A stretch of DNA of 64,000 nucleotides from Candidatus Gastranaerophilales bacterium (GTDB lineage: Bacteria > Cyanobacteriota > Vampirovibrionia > Gastranaerophilales > Gastranaerophilaceae). Below, piece by piece: positions 1 through 8,656 of this stretch (position 1 is its first letter; each line of letters opens with the position of its first letter). The stretch is from the NCBI GenBank assembly GCA_905234865.1, contig CAJOJE010000010.1, positions 1 to 64,000 on the forward strand. Direction: 5' to 3'. Under the pieces are notes generated by a model. The model ran no database searches and was not told the DNA's origin. It saw only the letters and a program-made list of their open reading frames with translations. The translations under genes and the position numbers were made by a program.

Positions 1-232
1 GGCCCATTTTTCCGTTTAACATCATCATCTCTGCTGCTCTGTTGAATTTAACTTTTGCAACTTTAACCTGATGTTCTCTTGCTTTTGTTTGAATTAAAGT
101 AGATAGCGCAGGTATCATAATTGCAGCCACTACCCCTATTACAACAAGCGCAATCAATGTTTCCGCAAGCGTAAAACCTTTCTTTTCAATGCTTTTGGGA
201 CAAAGAAAAGAAAATACGTTTTTCTTTTTCAT
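1..232 (-). CDS. Prepilin-like protein (type IV pilin/pseudopilin family), cut by the window edge
   Basis: The frame opens at an ATG at 232 and runs off the left edge, giving 77 visible residues. A short basic leader ends in the prepilin peptidase motif KGFTLAE, followed by a hydrophobic helix (TLIALVVIGVVAAIMIPAL). This is the class III signal of type IV pilins and type II secretion pseudopilins: cleavage after Gly, methylation of Phe, and assembly through the helix. Only the N-terminus is visible, so a major pilin, minor pilin or pseudopilin cannot be told apart. Confidence 0.88.
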   Translation of the reverse strand, partial: MKKKNVFSFLCPKSIEKKGFTLAETLIALVVIGVVAAIMIPALSTLIQTKAREHQVKVAKVKFNRAAEMMMLNGKMG

Positions 233-316
233 ACTAACCACCTTTTTTAAAATCGGACCAACAAATTAATTATACACTTTTTTAAAGCGGCATTCAACCG
301 TAAAACCATAAATTTC

Positions 317-343
317 AAAAAAAAGACGCACATATTGTGCGTC
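317..343 (-). terminator. Rho-independent terminator (minus strand)
   Basis: An 8-bp perfect stem (GACGCACA / TGTGCGTC, 325-343) with a 3-base loop is followed on the minus strand by eight T. It lies just after the stop of the 48-residue gene at 368-514 and would end that transcript before the prepilin gene. Confidence 0.8.
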
Positions 344-367
344 CCAAAAAGTTTTGATTCTCCTTAT

Positions 368-514
368 TTAAGCGTTAAATGCTGAAACAACCGGAGTATT
401 TGTATTACTCGACGTTTGGATTTTATTAATATATATAAACGTCCAAGAAAACATTACGATTGTCATCAGTAAAAGGCTCGAAAGAAGAATGTTTACTACT
501 TTAATTTCACTCAT
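368..514 (-). CDS. Small single-pass membrane protein, 48 aa, unknown
   Basis: The 48-codon frame starts with ATG at 514 and has GAGGT placed a few bases upstream. The protein is a short polar start (MSEIKVVN), one hydrophobic helix (ILLSSLLLMTIVMFSWTFIYI, about residues 9-29) and a Ser/Thr/Asn-rich tail ending in FNA. It lies downstream of the 108-residue gene on the same strand and is followed by a clear terminator, so the two probably share a transcript. No family is recognised. It is called from its ribosome binding site, membrane helix and position. Confidence 0.55.
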   Translation of the reverse strand: MSEIKVVNILLSSLLLMTIVMFSWTFIYINKIQTSSNTNTPVVSAFNA

Positions 515-580
515 TTTCTACCTCGTTCGTATAGGTTTTGCCCCATAACTCTTTTTTTTGCTCCATTATAACGGCATAAT

Positions 581-907
581 TTATGCCACAAGACTTAGTC
601 CACCCTGTTTTTGCTGCTGTTCAAGCCAATCTAATTGACCGCTTGCCAAAGCACCGCTTGTTTCATCAAAATTGAAAAGTCCGTTTTTGTTTTCAGCTAA
701 TGCACCGCCTGTTTCATCAGCTCCTTTTACACCGTCAAGACCTGCTTTTGATGCAACATTGTCGGGTTTAAAAATGTTATCCTCGAGATTAAAATTTTGC
801 TCACCGAGTTTCTTTTCCTTTAGCTCTTCATCTCGGTTTGAAGCTTTGGATACTCCACTTAGTGAATGGAAAGAATTACCGCTTATAGCGCCAACTGAAT
901 CTACCAT
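581..907 (-). CDS. Hypothetical protein, 108 aa
   Basis: No family is recognised. The product is hydrophilic, has no signal peptide or membrane segment, and carries an imperfect internal duplication (DETGGALA near residue 64 and DETSGALA near residue 81). The end is glutamine-rich (LEQQQKQGG). The ATG at 907 has GGAG a few bases upstream. A plus-strand frame overlaps most of the gene but has no comparable start signal. The low complexity and lack of hydrophobic core suggest a flexible protein; function unknown. Confidence 0.55.
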   Translation of the reverse strand: MVDSVGAISGNSFHSLSGVSKASNRDEELKEKKLGEQNFNLEDNIFKPDNVASKAGLDGVKGADETGGALAENKNGLFNFDETSGALASGQLDWLEQQQKQGGLSLVA

Positions 908-1022
908 ATCTTGCTCCTTATCAGAAAATTAATTAACATCTCGTGTTCTTACATGTATATAAAAACGATATGCTTTACCTGATTTCAGCATGTACTTTTT
1001 TTGTTACAATTCTATACAAACC

Positions 1023-1060
1023 AAAAAATGCCTGTTTTACGGGCATTTGAGGCATTTTTT
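1023..1060 (-). terminator. Terminator after lepB
   Basis: A 10-bp perfect inverted repeat (AAAAAATGCC / GGCATTTTTT) flanks an 18-base spacer. A shorter alternative pairing (AAATGCC with GGCATTT) gives a tighter loop. On the minus strand the stem runs into six T. It lies 39 bases past the lepB stop and probably ends the long envelope-gene transcript. Confidence 0.7.
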
Positions 1061-1098
1061 AAATGTTATGTTTTATCTGTTGTTAACAAAAAAATAAA

Positions 1099-1737
1099 TT
1101 ATTTATAAGGGATAATGCCTATTCTTAAAATCGGCCAAAACTTGAAAACGGCACGCCCTATAACGTTTTCCTCTGGCAAAAACCCCCAAAAGCGACTGTC
1201 TTGGCTGTTACCTCTGTTATCACCCATCATAAAATAATGTTTATCGGGCACCACAAGGGATGTGCAATACATGTCTTTTTCGCATTTTACCCAATCGGTT
1301 TCATCTAAAATATAGGGTTCAATTTCTTTTACACCGTTTATATAGACGTAGTAATTTTTACCTTCTTTTTTTATATCAATTCTATCTCCGGGCATTCCTA
1401 TAATTCTTTTAATATATGCGATATCCTTGCACAAAATACCCGTCAATCTTGAAAAAACAGAGATAACGTCGTTCTTTAAGACTATTTGCGGAGGATAAAA
1501 AACGATAACATCACCTCTTTGCAATTTACGAAAAGGCTTTGTTACTTTTTCAACCACAACTCTGTCATTTTCAACAAGTGTAGGATACATCGAAGAAGAC
1601 GGGATATATCTTAATTCACCGATAAAAAACCTTATTAAAGTTACCGCAACAAGAACAAATACAATTGTTTCGACGGTTTCCCTCCAAAAGGATTTTTCGT
1701 TTTTATTTTCTTCTTTTTTGAAATTACTTTCGCTCAT
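1099..1737 (-). CDS. lepB: Signal peptidase I
   Basis: This membrane-bound serine protease removes signal peptides from exported proteins. The 212 residues include one N-terminal membrane helix (about 24-40), the catalytic serine in PSSSMYPTL (Ser49), the general-base lysine in YIKRIIGMPGD (Lys110), and the conserved box MGDNRGNSQDSR (171-182). The length is usual for a one-helix signal peptidase. It is the last gene of the minus-strand run, one base after the polyprenyl synthase stop. It would process the exported proteins encoded nearby. Confidence 0.96.
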   Translation of the reverse strand: MSESNFKKEENKNEKSFWRETVETIVFVLVAVTLIRFFIGELRYIPSSSMYPTLVENDRVVVEKVTKPFRKLQRGDVIVFYPPQIVLKNDVISVFSRLTGILCKDIAYIKRIIGMPGDRIDIKKEGKNYYVYINGVKEIEPYILDETDWVKCEKDMYCTSLVVPDKHYFMMGDNRGNSQDSRFWGFLPEENVIGRAVFKFWPILRIGIIPYK

Positions 1738-1738
1738 T

Positions 1739-2578
1739 TTACTTCACCCTAAGACATTTTGTTAATTCTTTCAAATCCTTTGAATTAGAATAATCGGATA
1801 TAATTTGTTCCGTTTTTAATACCAAATCGTTTAAAAAACTCCTACCGTTATCAATTATACCATAAGAGTTTAAAATAACAGGCAGTGTATAAATTCCTTC
1901 TTTTTCATCTGAAGAAATTTTATTTACGTCTTCGTTTAAATAGTTTGAAATATCATCTTTTAATTGAAAACAAAGCGAAAAATTTTCCGCAAATTCGTAT
2001 ATTTTAAAATCAATTTTTTTGTTTGAAATTTCCTCCAAACACTCTATTGAAGCAATAAAAAGGGTTGAGGTTTTTTCTTTTAAAGTTTGAATATAAAATT
2101 CTAAAGACGGTTTTTTAAATCTCATATCAAGTGACATTAATTCGCTTTTTGTCATTTTCATGCCTGCTTGTGACAATATTTCCATACATTTATTATTTTT
2201 AAATTTTGAAACAAATTCCATAGCCAAAGTTAAAACATAATCGCCTGCAAGAACAGCGGTTTTATTTCCGTATTTAAGATGAATACAAGGTTTACTCCGC
2301 CTTATTTGCCCGTTATCCAAAATATCGTCATGAATTAAACTTGCACTGTGTAAAAGTTCAATAGCGCATGCCATATTAAAAACATCATCGGTTAATTTTA
2401 TTTTTAATAAATCGCAAATATAAAATATAAATAAAGGGCGGAGTTTTTTTGAATTAGAAATCAAAAAATCCGATAGAAATTCTTTTAACTCAACCAATTC
2501 CAAAGACAAGGAATTTAAAATCAAATTATTAACTCGGTTTAACTCCTCGTTTTTTTTATTTTTTAACGCCGCATACAT
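1739..2578 (-). CDS. Polyprenyl diphosphate synthase (trans-isoprenyl synthase family)
   Basis: The family condenses isopentenyl diphosphate onto allylic diphosphates to make quinone side chains or related lipids. The first aspartate-rich motif is intact (HDDILD, residues 83-88), followed by RR as expected. The second motif reads FQLKDDISN (204-212), with Asn where the third Asp of DDxxD usually sits. At 279 residues it is shorter than typical 320-residue long-chain synthases. It lies between the M29 aminopeptidase and lepB with almost no spacing. Chain length and product cannot be read from the sequence, and an inactive partner subunit of a two-part enzyme is possible. Confidence 0.85.
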   Translation of the reverse strand: MYAALKNKKNEELNRVNNLILNSLSLELVELKEFLSDFLISNSKKLRPLFIFYICDLLKIKLTDDVFNMACAIELLHSASLIHDDILDNGQIRRSKPCIHLKYGNKTAVLAGDYVLTLAMEFVSKFKNNKCMEILSQAGMKMTKSELMSLDMRFKKPSLEFYIQTLKEKTSTLFIASIECLEEISNKKIDFKIYEFAENFSLCFQLKDDISNYLNEDVNKISSDEKEGIYTLPVILNSYGIIDNGRSFLNDLVLKTEQIISDYSNSKDLKELTKCLRVK

Positions 2579-3682
2579 TTATATGGTAAACAGCCCGTCT
2601 TTATAAATTAATTTATCGTCCGCATATATTAAAGAGTTATTTTTCATATTTTTAATAATGTCCCAATGCAGCCCCGACACGTTTTTTCCGCCTGTTTCGG
2701 GGTAACTTGCACCAAGCGCCATATGAATTGAACCGCCTATTTTTTCATCAAAAAGAATATTGCCCGTTACATTTTTAACTCTTTCGTTCGTTCCGATTGC
2801 AATTTCTCCGACAAACCGTGACCCTTCATCCATATTCAACATGGATAAAAGAAAATCTTCGCCCGTATCGGCTTTAGCTTCAACAACTTTTCCGTTTTCT
2901 AATTTCAAAGAAATGTTCGTTGCCATATTTCCTCTGTATATTGCAGGAAAATCAAAGAATATTTCACCGTTTGCGGAATTTTCAACAGGGGATGTAAAAA
3001 TTTCGCCGTCGGGAAAATTGTTTTTACCGTCACATGAAATCCATTTTCTATTTTCAACGGAAAATTCAATGTCGGTTTTTTCGCCTTTTATGCGGATTTT
3101 TTTGGTGCCGTCTAAAATAGAAACCGTTCTTTTTTGTTCTTTGCCTATTTCAACCCATTTTTCTTTAGGATTTTCCAAATCAAGATAACATGATTGGATT
3201 AAAAATTCGGTATAATCATCCAAGCTCATTTTTGCTTCCTGCGCAAGAGCATGGGTCGGAAAATCGGCAATTACCCAGTCTAATTCACCTTCACTTGCTC
3301 TTTTTAGCATGGTTTGGGATAATATTCTTGTGGCTTTAGAACGCTTTGCCATTTTATTTGAATCAACGTTTGCCATTGATTTTACGTTCAAGGGAGAGCC
3401 GATTGAGATAAGTTTATTAACTTTTTCGTATTCAAGCTTTGACATCTCATCGACGAAATCAAGCTGTTCATCGTTAGAATATTTTATAAATAATTCGTTT
3501 AACGAAGGCATGCCTATTCTTACAAGAGGATGAGCACCGTTTTCCAATACAAGTTTATAAATTTCTTTCACCAAAGGTTCAGCCAAATGAGATTCCGCTT
3601 TAATGGAAACCAAATCGCCTTTTTTTACTCCCGTTGAATAATTAACGAGAATATCGGCATATTTTTGATATAAACTTTTCAT
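2579..3682 (-). CDS. M29-family metallo-aminopeptidase (AmpS/PepS type)
   Basis: The 367 residues match the usual length of this cobalt/zinc-dependent aminopeptidase family. The N-terminal domain has the typical start (YADILVNYSTGVKKGDLVSI). The C-terminal half carries the metal-binding elements GEIFTSPVE, the following EGSRFVGEIA, IHMALG and the final HWD. It acts in the cytoplasm on short peptides. It sits between lpxA and the polyprenyl synthase with 0-10 base gaps, so it is probably co-transcribed with them, although its work is not obviously linked to lipid A. Confidence 0.92.
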   Translation of the reverse strand: MKSLYQKYADILVNYSTGVKKGDLVSIKAESHLAEPLVKEIYKLVLENGAHPLVRIGMPSLNELFIKYSNDEQLDFVDEMSKLEYEKVNKLISIGSPLNVKSMANVDSNKMAKRSKATRILSQTMLKRASEGELDWVIADFPTHALAQEAKMSLDDYTEFLIQSCYLDLENPKEKWVEIGKEQKRTVSILDGTKKIRIKGEKTDIEFSVENRKWISCDGKNNFPDGEIFTSPVENSANGEIFFDFPAIYRGNMATNISLKLENGKVVEAKADTGEDFLLSMLNMDEGSRFVGEIAIGTNERVKNVTGNILFDEKIGGSIHMALGASYPETGGKNVSGLHWDIIKNMKNNSLIYADDKLIYKDGLFTI

Positions 3683-3692
3683 TTATTATTCC

Positions 3693-4499
3693 TTATTCTT
3701 CAATATTGTCAGAGTGGATAAATTGTTTACTCGATTTAATGCAAACTCCTCTTTTTGAAGTTTTGATAAATTCAATCATTTTATCAACATATTCATTATT
3801 GATTTCTTTTTTAATAAGGTCAATTGCTTGAGTTGTATTGTATTCGGAGCTTTTTAAAATTCTTATCGCCTTATGAATGGCATCAATTGAAGCTTTGTCA
3901 ACTCCTTTTCTTCTTAAACCGATTGAATTAGGGCCTACAACGGTTGCAGGTATTCCTTCCGATTTTGCATAAGGCAAAACATCGAGCCTTGTGGCCGAAG
4001 CGCCCGATACAATCGCCATAGCTCCTATTCTTACGTTTTGATGATAAACGCTCATTCCGCCAAGCCATGCGCCAAAACCCACATGAGTATGTCCGCCGAT
4101 TGTTGCGGCATTTGCCATTATAACATTATCTTCCAAAACGCAATTATGAGCCACATGCGCATAAGCCATAATCATGCAATTATCGCCAACGGTAGTATAT
4201 GTGCCTTCGCCTGAAGCTCTGTTTATCGTTGCAAATTCTCTTATCCAACAATTCTTCCCGATTTTAACACCCGTTTTTTCGCCCTTATAGCCTAAATCCT
4301 GCGGTTCCCCGCCAATTGATGCAAAAGGAGAAATTCTTGTGTTCTCGCCGATTGTTGCGAATTCAATCGAAGCATTTGCGCCGATTTTAACTCCCTTTTC
4401 AATTACAACGTCTTTTCCTATTACAACGTTATGTCCTATTTCAACATCTTCTGCTATTTTTGCGGTTTCGTCAATTATTGCCGTTTTTGAAATTGCCAT
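3693..4499 (-). CDS. lpxA: UDP-N-acetylglucosamine acyltransferase
   Basis: This is the first enzyme of lipid A synthesis: it moves a hydroxyacyl chain from ACP to the 3-OH of UDP-GlcNAc. The protein (268 aa) is a left-handed beta-helix of hexapeptide repeats (for example IGHNVVIGKDVVIEKGVKIG). The catalytic histidine lies in AYAHVAHNC (His118), and the GGH and HQNVRIG segments are conserved. It comes last in the lpxD-lpxC-fabZ-lpxA order, 12 bases after fabZ. The last 13 or so residues (after SKRGVCI) are polar and may be a variable tail. Confidence 0.96.
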   Translation of the reverse strand: MAISKTAIIDETAKIAEDVEIGHNVVIGKDVVIEKGVKIGANASIEFATIGENTRISPFASIGGEPQDLGYKGEKTGVKIGKNCWIREFATINRASGEGTYTTVGDNCMIMAYAHVAHNCVLEDNVIMANAATIGGHTHVGFGAWLGGMSVYHQNVRIGAMAIVSGASATRLDVLPYAKSEGIPATVVGPNSIGLRRKGVDKASIDAIHKAIRILKSSEYNTTQAIDLIKKEINNEYVDKMIEFIKTSKRGVCIKSSKQFIHSDNIEE

Positions 4500-4511
4500 T
4501 TATTTTTCTTT

Positions 4512-4961
4512 CTATTTCAGTGCTATCGTAATTTCCGCTTCAACACAAAGTTTACCGTCAACAAAACCTTTTGCGGAACATTTTGCGATGGGACCTTTAA
4601 TTTTTGTCATATAAACTTCCATATCAAATCTGTCGCCCGGGCGCACGATGTTTTTAAATCGCACGTTATCAACCCCTGCAAATAAAGCAAGCCTTCCTTT
4701 GTATTTTTCTAAAGTTAAAAGTATGGGTGCAGCCGTTTGAGCAAGAGCTTCAATTTGTAAAACACCCGGCATTATGGGATTATTCGGGAAGTGACCGTTA
4801 AAAAACATCTCGTTTGCGGTTAAATTTTTATACCCTTTTGAATATTCGTTCGGCACACATTCCGTTATTCTATCCACAAGCAAAAACGGATATCTGTGCG
4901 GTATTAAGTTCATAATTTCAATTATATCAAGTGAAATTGGTTTTGTTGCAACTTCGCTCAT
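4512..4961 (-). CDS. fabZ: 3-hydroxyacyl-ACP dehydratase FabZ
   Basis: FabZ dehydrates 3-hydroxyacyl-ACP in fatty acid elongation and competes with LpxA and LpxD for the same hydroxyacyl substrates, which explains its place between lpxC and lpxA. The 149 residues show the hot-dog fold signature HRYPFLLVDRI (22-32) and the catalytic pair: His57 in FFNGHFPNNPIMPGV and Glu71 in LQIEALAQ. Its ATG at 4961 directly follows the lpxC stop. Length and motifs are normal. Confidence 0.96.
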   Translation of the reverse strand: MSEVATKPISLDIIEIMNLIPHRYPFLLVDRITECVPNEYSKGYKNLTANEMFFNGHFPNNPIMPGVLQIEALAQTAAPILLTLEKYKGRLALFAGVDNVRFKNIVRPGDRFDMEVYMTKIKGPIAKCSAKGFVDGKLCVEAEITIALK

Positions 4962-5786
4962 TTATTTCTCCTTATCTTTCAAATTTTTTAAAAGCATTTT
5001 TGCGCACTCGATATGATACCCATGCCCTGCTTCTTTTACAATAACATTCATATTAAGTTTAAAGGGATTATACCCCGTCAAATAAAGGTCACCCATAATA
5101 TCAAGTATTTTATGTTTACAAGGTTCAAATTCTGAGCGGAGCTCTGTCGTATAAGTTCCGTCATCTTTCAAGCCTACCGTATTTTCAATTGTTACGCCCA
5201 AAGAATATCCCATTTTTTGGAAAGTTTCCAAATCTTTAAGATATCCGAACGTTCTTGCTTCAATTATCTCATCAATATTATTTTCATAATTTACCCACCT
5301 GTTTTTCAAATCAGGATGATTAAAATTAACCGCATAGGTTATTTTTGTTTTATCGGAAGGTAGAAGAACAACGGAGGATTTTCCTTTTTCAAAATAAACG
5401 GGAGCTTTTAAAGGCTCAATGTCGATGCTTTCGCCTGTATAGCCGATTTTATCAAATTCTTCAATCCATTTTTTTGAACTTCCGTCAAATATGGGTGTTT
5501 CAAAACCACCCTCAACAAAAATATCAAGAGCGTCGATTTCTTTTATTGCAAGAGCTGCCATAAAATGTTCGATAAGTGCAATTTTGTTCTTTGCGCCGCT
5601 TTGAACATCGGCAAGAACCACGCAATGTTCGGTTGAAACAACGTTATTTACGTTTGCTTCAATTATTGAATTATTGATATGAAATCGTATGCCCTTTTCA
5701 TTTGAAGGGTGCATGTCAAATACGGTGTTTTGATTGGTCATAAGACCGTTACCGCTTAATTTTAAGTTAGATTTTAGCGTCTTCAT
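4962..5786 (-). CDS. lpxC: UDP-3-O-acyl-N-acetylglucosamine deacetylase
   Basis: LpxC is the zinc-dependent, committed step of lipid A synthesis. Zinc ligands are visible as His74 (IEHFMAAL) and His225/Asp229 ([11 protein letters not shown]). The catalytic histidine is His255 in KEAGHGYH, three residues further from His225 than in the E. coli enzyme. At 274 residues it is slightly shorter than the ~300-residue norm. The start lies inside the end of lpxD (20-base overlap), suggesting translational coupling. Confidence 0.95.
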   Translation of the reverse strand: MKTLKSNLKLSGNGLMTNQNTVFDMHPSNEKGIRFHINNSIIEANVNNVVSTEHCVVLADVQSGAKNKIALIEHFMAALAIKEIDALDIFVEGGFETPIFDGSSKKWIEEFDKIGYTGESIDIEPLKAPVYFEKGKSSVVLLPSDKTKITYAVNFNHPDLKNRWVNYENNIDEIIEARTFGYLKDLETFQKMGYSLGVTIENTVGLKDDGTYTTELRSEFEPCKHKILDIMGDLYLTGYNPFKLNMNVIVKEAGHGYHIECAKMLLKNLKDKEK

Positions 5787-6876
5787 TTAAAAATTTCTCA
5801 TAATCTTCTAATAAGTGCTGATATTTTTTATATTTTTGAACCATTACCTCAGCTTCCGCAAGGTATTTCATTCTTCTTATAAAATCTTTTCTCGGAACTG
5901 CAGGAGCGCCCATAATAACACTCTTTGCAGGATATGATTTTGTAACGCCCGCTTGCGCCAATACAATCGAGTCGTCGCCGATATCCGTATGGTCTTTTAA
6001 ACCTGCCTGACCTGCAATTACGACTCTGTCACCTATTTTGCAGCTTCCCGCAATACCTACTTGAGAAACTATCATACAAGCGCTTCCCACTCTGCAATTG
6101 TGCCCAATCATAACCAAATTATCAATTTTTGTTTGAGCTCCGATTGTTGTATTTTCAATTGTGCCTCTGTCTATTGTAGAATTAGCGCCGATTTCAACAT
6201 CGTCTTCAATTACGACTGAGCCGATTGAGGGAATTTTATAAACTTTTTGGTTTGTTTTTCCGCCTTTAACTTCGCCCTCTTTTCTTGCCGTTTCTATATT
6301 GTCGGGAGTTTCCGTTACAAAACTGAAGCCGTCCGCACCGATTGACACCCCATGGTGCAATATGCAGCGATTTTTGATAACTATAAAATCACCTACGTTT
6401 ACTCCGGGGTGAAAAAGACAATCGGAGCCGATTTTTGCAAATTTACCTATATATACGTTTGCAAGTAATTTTGTATTATCGCCGATTTCAGCCCCTCTTG
6501 ATATTACAACGTTAGGACCGATTGATACATTTTTACCCAACTTTGCTTCGGGATGAACAACGGCTGTGGGATGAATTCCGACGGTTGAATCGGGAGCTTC
6601 GTAGAAAACATTTAATAAAGTCATCATTGCAAGACGAGGTCTTTCAACTTCGATTGTGGAGATATTCGGAACATTGACCCCCAAAGGAACAAGAGCACAT
6701 TTTGCTTTGGTATTCATAAGTTCTTCTATTTCTTTTTCCCCTAAAGCCAATGCCAATGTATTTTCATCCGCAAGGTGAGGAGGTAAGACCTTATCAATTA
6801 AAGAATCGTCTACTTTGGTTAAAATTCCTTTTACAAGTCCTGCCAAATCCTCTTGTTTAAATGTTTTATTGCTCAT
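5767..6876 (-). CDS. lpxD: UDP-3-O-(hydroxyacyl)glucosamine N-acyltransferase
   Basis: LpxD adds the second hydroxyacyl chain, to the 2-amino group, in lipid A synthesis. The 369 residues have the uridine-binding N-terminal domain, a hexapeptide left-handed helix from about residue 100, the catalytic histidine in MIGHNC (His259), and a C-terminal helical extension. Residues 184-218 ([20 protein letters not shown] and on) form the loop seen in larger LpxD proteins. SD GGGAG lies a few bases before ATG 6876. It starts the lipid A block and overlaps lpxC. Confidence 0.96.
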   Translation of the reverse strand: MSNKTFKQEDLAGLVKGILTKVDDSLIDKVLPPHLADENTLALALGEKEIEELMNTKAKCALVPLGVNVPNISTIEVERPRLAMMTLLNVFYEAPDSTVGIHPTAVVHPEAKLGKNVSIGPNVVISRGAEIGDNTKLLANVYIGKFAKIGSDCLFHPGVNVGDFIVIKNRCILHHGVSIGADGFSFVTETPDNIETARKEGEVKGGKTNQKVYKIPSIGSVVIEDDVEIGANSTIDRGTIENTTIGAQTKIDNLVMIGHNCRVGSACMIVSQVGIAGSCKIGDRVVIAGQAGLKDHTDIGDDSIVLAQAGVTKSYPAKSVIMGAPAVPRKDFIRRMKYLAEAEVMVQKYKKYQHLLEDYEKFLNEDAKI

Positions 6877-6933
6877 ATTTCTCCCTTTAATCTAAAAAAT
6901 TATTCACATATTCCGACAACTATTGTATTACAT

Positions 6934-7395
6934 TTATTTTATTTTGTCGATTATTTTTGTTGTCGACTTACCTTGAACAAGTTCAATAAATTCAACCCTG
7001 CCGCCGTATTGTTCGACCGTTTTTGCTTCAGGCAGAGTTTCCGGTGTATAATCCGCCCCTTTTGTATAAATATCGGGTTTGATTTCTTTAAGCAGGTTTA
7101 TGGGGGTATCTTCTTCAAAAATTACGACATAATCTACCGCTTTCAGTCCCAATAACACTTCCGCTCTGTCCAATTCGGAATTTATCGGGCGGCTGTCGCC
7201 TTTAAGCCTTTTTACGGATAAATCGGAATTCAGCCCCACAATCAAAGTGCCGAATTTTTTACTTGCGTTTAAATATCTCACATGCCCTACATGCAAAATA
7301 TCAAAACAACCGTTTGTAAAAACAATTTTTTTGTCTTGTTTTTTTAATTGCTCAACAAGGTTTTTTACGTTTTCTCTTGTAATAAAATTATCCAA
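6934..7395 (-). CDS. rfaE2: D-glycero-beta-D-manno-heptose 1-phosphate adenylyltransferase (stand-alone HldE C-domain)
   Basis: The enzyme makes ADP-heptose for the LPS inner core. The 153 residues form a cytidylyltransferase-like Rossmann domain with FTNGCFDILHVGHVRYL (HxGH at 35-38), GLNSD, and the family ending GKSTTKII. The kinase domain found fused to it in E. coli HldE is absent, so the kinase must be a separate gene. The start is TTG (7395), chosen because GGGAG sits 6-8 bases upstream and no ATG is available. It lies between the lpx genes and the PrsA-like lipoprotein. Confidence 0.92.
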   Translation of the reverse strand: MDNFITRENVKNLVEQLKKQDKKIVFTNGCFDILHVGHVRYLNASKKFGTLIVGLNSDLSVKRLKGDSRPINSELDRAEVLLGLKAVDYVVIFEEDTPINLLKEIKPDIYTKGADYTPETLPEAKTVEQYGGRVEFIELVQGKSTTKIIDKIK

Positions 7396-7410
7396 ATTCT
7401 TCTCCCGTTA

Positions 7411-7439
7411 ATTAAAGCCGCCTTTAAGACGGCTTTAAT
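7411..7439 (-). terminator. Hairpin between prsA-like gene and rfaE2
   Basis: A 10-bp perfect stem (ATTAAAGCCG / CGGCTTTAAT) with a 9-base loop fills the gap between the two minus-strand genes. The minus strand lacks a run of T after it, so it may act as a partial terminator or a processing or stability element rather than a full stop. Confidence 0.55.
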
Positions 7440-7450
7440 TTTAATTATCG

Positions 7451-8635
7451 TTATTTTGTTTTCTCTTGTGTATCGGAAGTTTGTTCGGTCGGTTTATCCT
7501 GTTTTTCATCTTGTTTTTTTGCTCTTTCTTCCGCCATTTTCTTTTGTTGTAATTCCGATTTCGCTTTAATTTCCGTTTGGATTTTATTCAAGTCGTAATC
7601 GGCATTAATATATTCGATTTTTGCGCTTGCTCTTAAACCGTCAAGAAGATTTTTAACGGCGTCCACTTTCTTTTGCTGTTCAAGATATGCCCTAATTTCA
7701 TCTTTTACGTTTTCAAAAGGTTGAATACCTGCTTTTGCTTTATCCGTTACAAGAATTATATGGTAGCCGTAATCGGTTGTTACAACGTCCGATACAACAT
7801 TAGGTTTAAGCGAAAAAGCCGCTTTTGAAAATTCGGGAACCATTGCTTCTTTCGGGAAAAAGCCTAAATCACCGCCGTTTGCGGCAGTTGCTTTATCATC
7901 GGAGTATTGTTTTGCAAGAGAAGCAAACTCTTTCGGGTTTTTAGCGGCTTTTACTCTTACTTCTTTAGCTAATTTTAATTTTTCGCTCAATGCTTCTTCC
8001 GTTTTCTTGTTTATGGCATCCGAAGTTAATTCGCCTTTAGTATCTGAGCTTATAATGTCTTGTTTTACCTGAGCGGGATTAACCTGAATTAAAATATGAG
8101 AAGCCCTTACTCTTTCAGGGTAATTGAATTGAGCTTTATTTTCATTGTAAAATTCTTTTACGTCTTTATCGGTGATATCAACTTTTGCAATAGCATCAAC
8201 CAATTTTTCCATTTTTAATTCATTGGTAATATCTTCAATAAATTTATTTTCGTCGACTTGATTGTTTGTGAGTATTTGTTTTAAGTTTTCTTCACCGCCC
8301 GCTTTTTCTGCGATTTCGGCTCTTTTTGCTTTAACTTCTTCATCACTTACGGCAATATTGCGTTTTGCGACTTCTTGCCCCAAAAGGGTTTTGACAATAA
8401 GTTCGTTTACAATTCTGTCCTTTAACATTAAAGGCATGGGGCTGTCATTATCTTTCATTGCATTTTCAAAGAGTTTATATTGAGGGTTATTTGTTTCAAC
8501 CTTATATGCTTCTTCGTATTGAGCTTTTGTGATTGATTCGCCGTTTACTTTAATAATTGCGGAATTATTCATTGAACATCCGGTTAAACCGAACATCGCA
8601 AGAGTTGCCGCAAGCATAATTTTTGTTATTTTCAT
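7451..8635 (-). CDS. PrsA/SurA-like peptidyl-prolyl isomerase lipoprotein
   Basis: The 394-residue protein has a lipoprotein signal (MKITKIMLAATLAMFGLTGC, lipobox LTGC, lipid on Cys20), a SurA-N-like helical chaperone part with KDRIVNELIVKTLLGQEVAK, and one parvulin domain (RASHILIQVNP, then GGDLGFF, MVPEFSKAAFSL and DYGYHIILV). The tail is highly charged (KKMAEERAKKQDEK). It probably helps exported or outer-membrane proteins fold, as the giant autotransporter here would need. SD AAAGGGGAG precedes ATG 8635. The lipid anchor is PrsA-like, while the single parvulin domain does not separate PrsA from SurA. Confidence 0.9.
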   Translation of the reverse strand: MKITKIMLAATLAMFGLTGCSMNNSAIIKVNGESITKAQYEEAYKVETNNPQYKLFENAMKDNDSPMPLMLKDRIVNELIVKTLLGQEVAKRNIAVSDEEVKAKRAEIAEKAGGEENLKQILTNNQVDENKFIEDITNELKMEKLVDAIAKVDITDKDVKEFYNENKAQFNYPERVRASHILIQVNPAQVKQDIISSDTKGELTSDAINKKTEEALSEKLKLAKEVRVKAAKNPKEFASLAKQYSDDKATAANGGDLGFFPKEAMVPEFSKAAFSLKPNVVSDVVTTDYGYHIILVTDKAKAGIQPFENVKDEIRAYLEQQKKVDAVKNLLDGLRASAKIEYINADYDLNKIQTEIKAKSELQQKKMAEERAKKQDEKQDKPTEQTSDTQEKTK

Positions 8636-8656
8636 AGGTGTTCTCCCCTTTATTTT

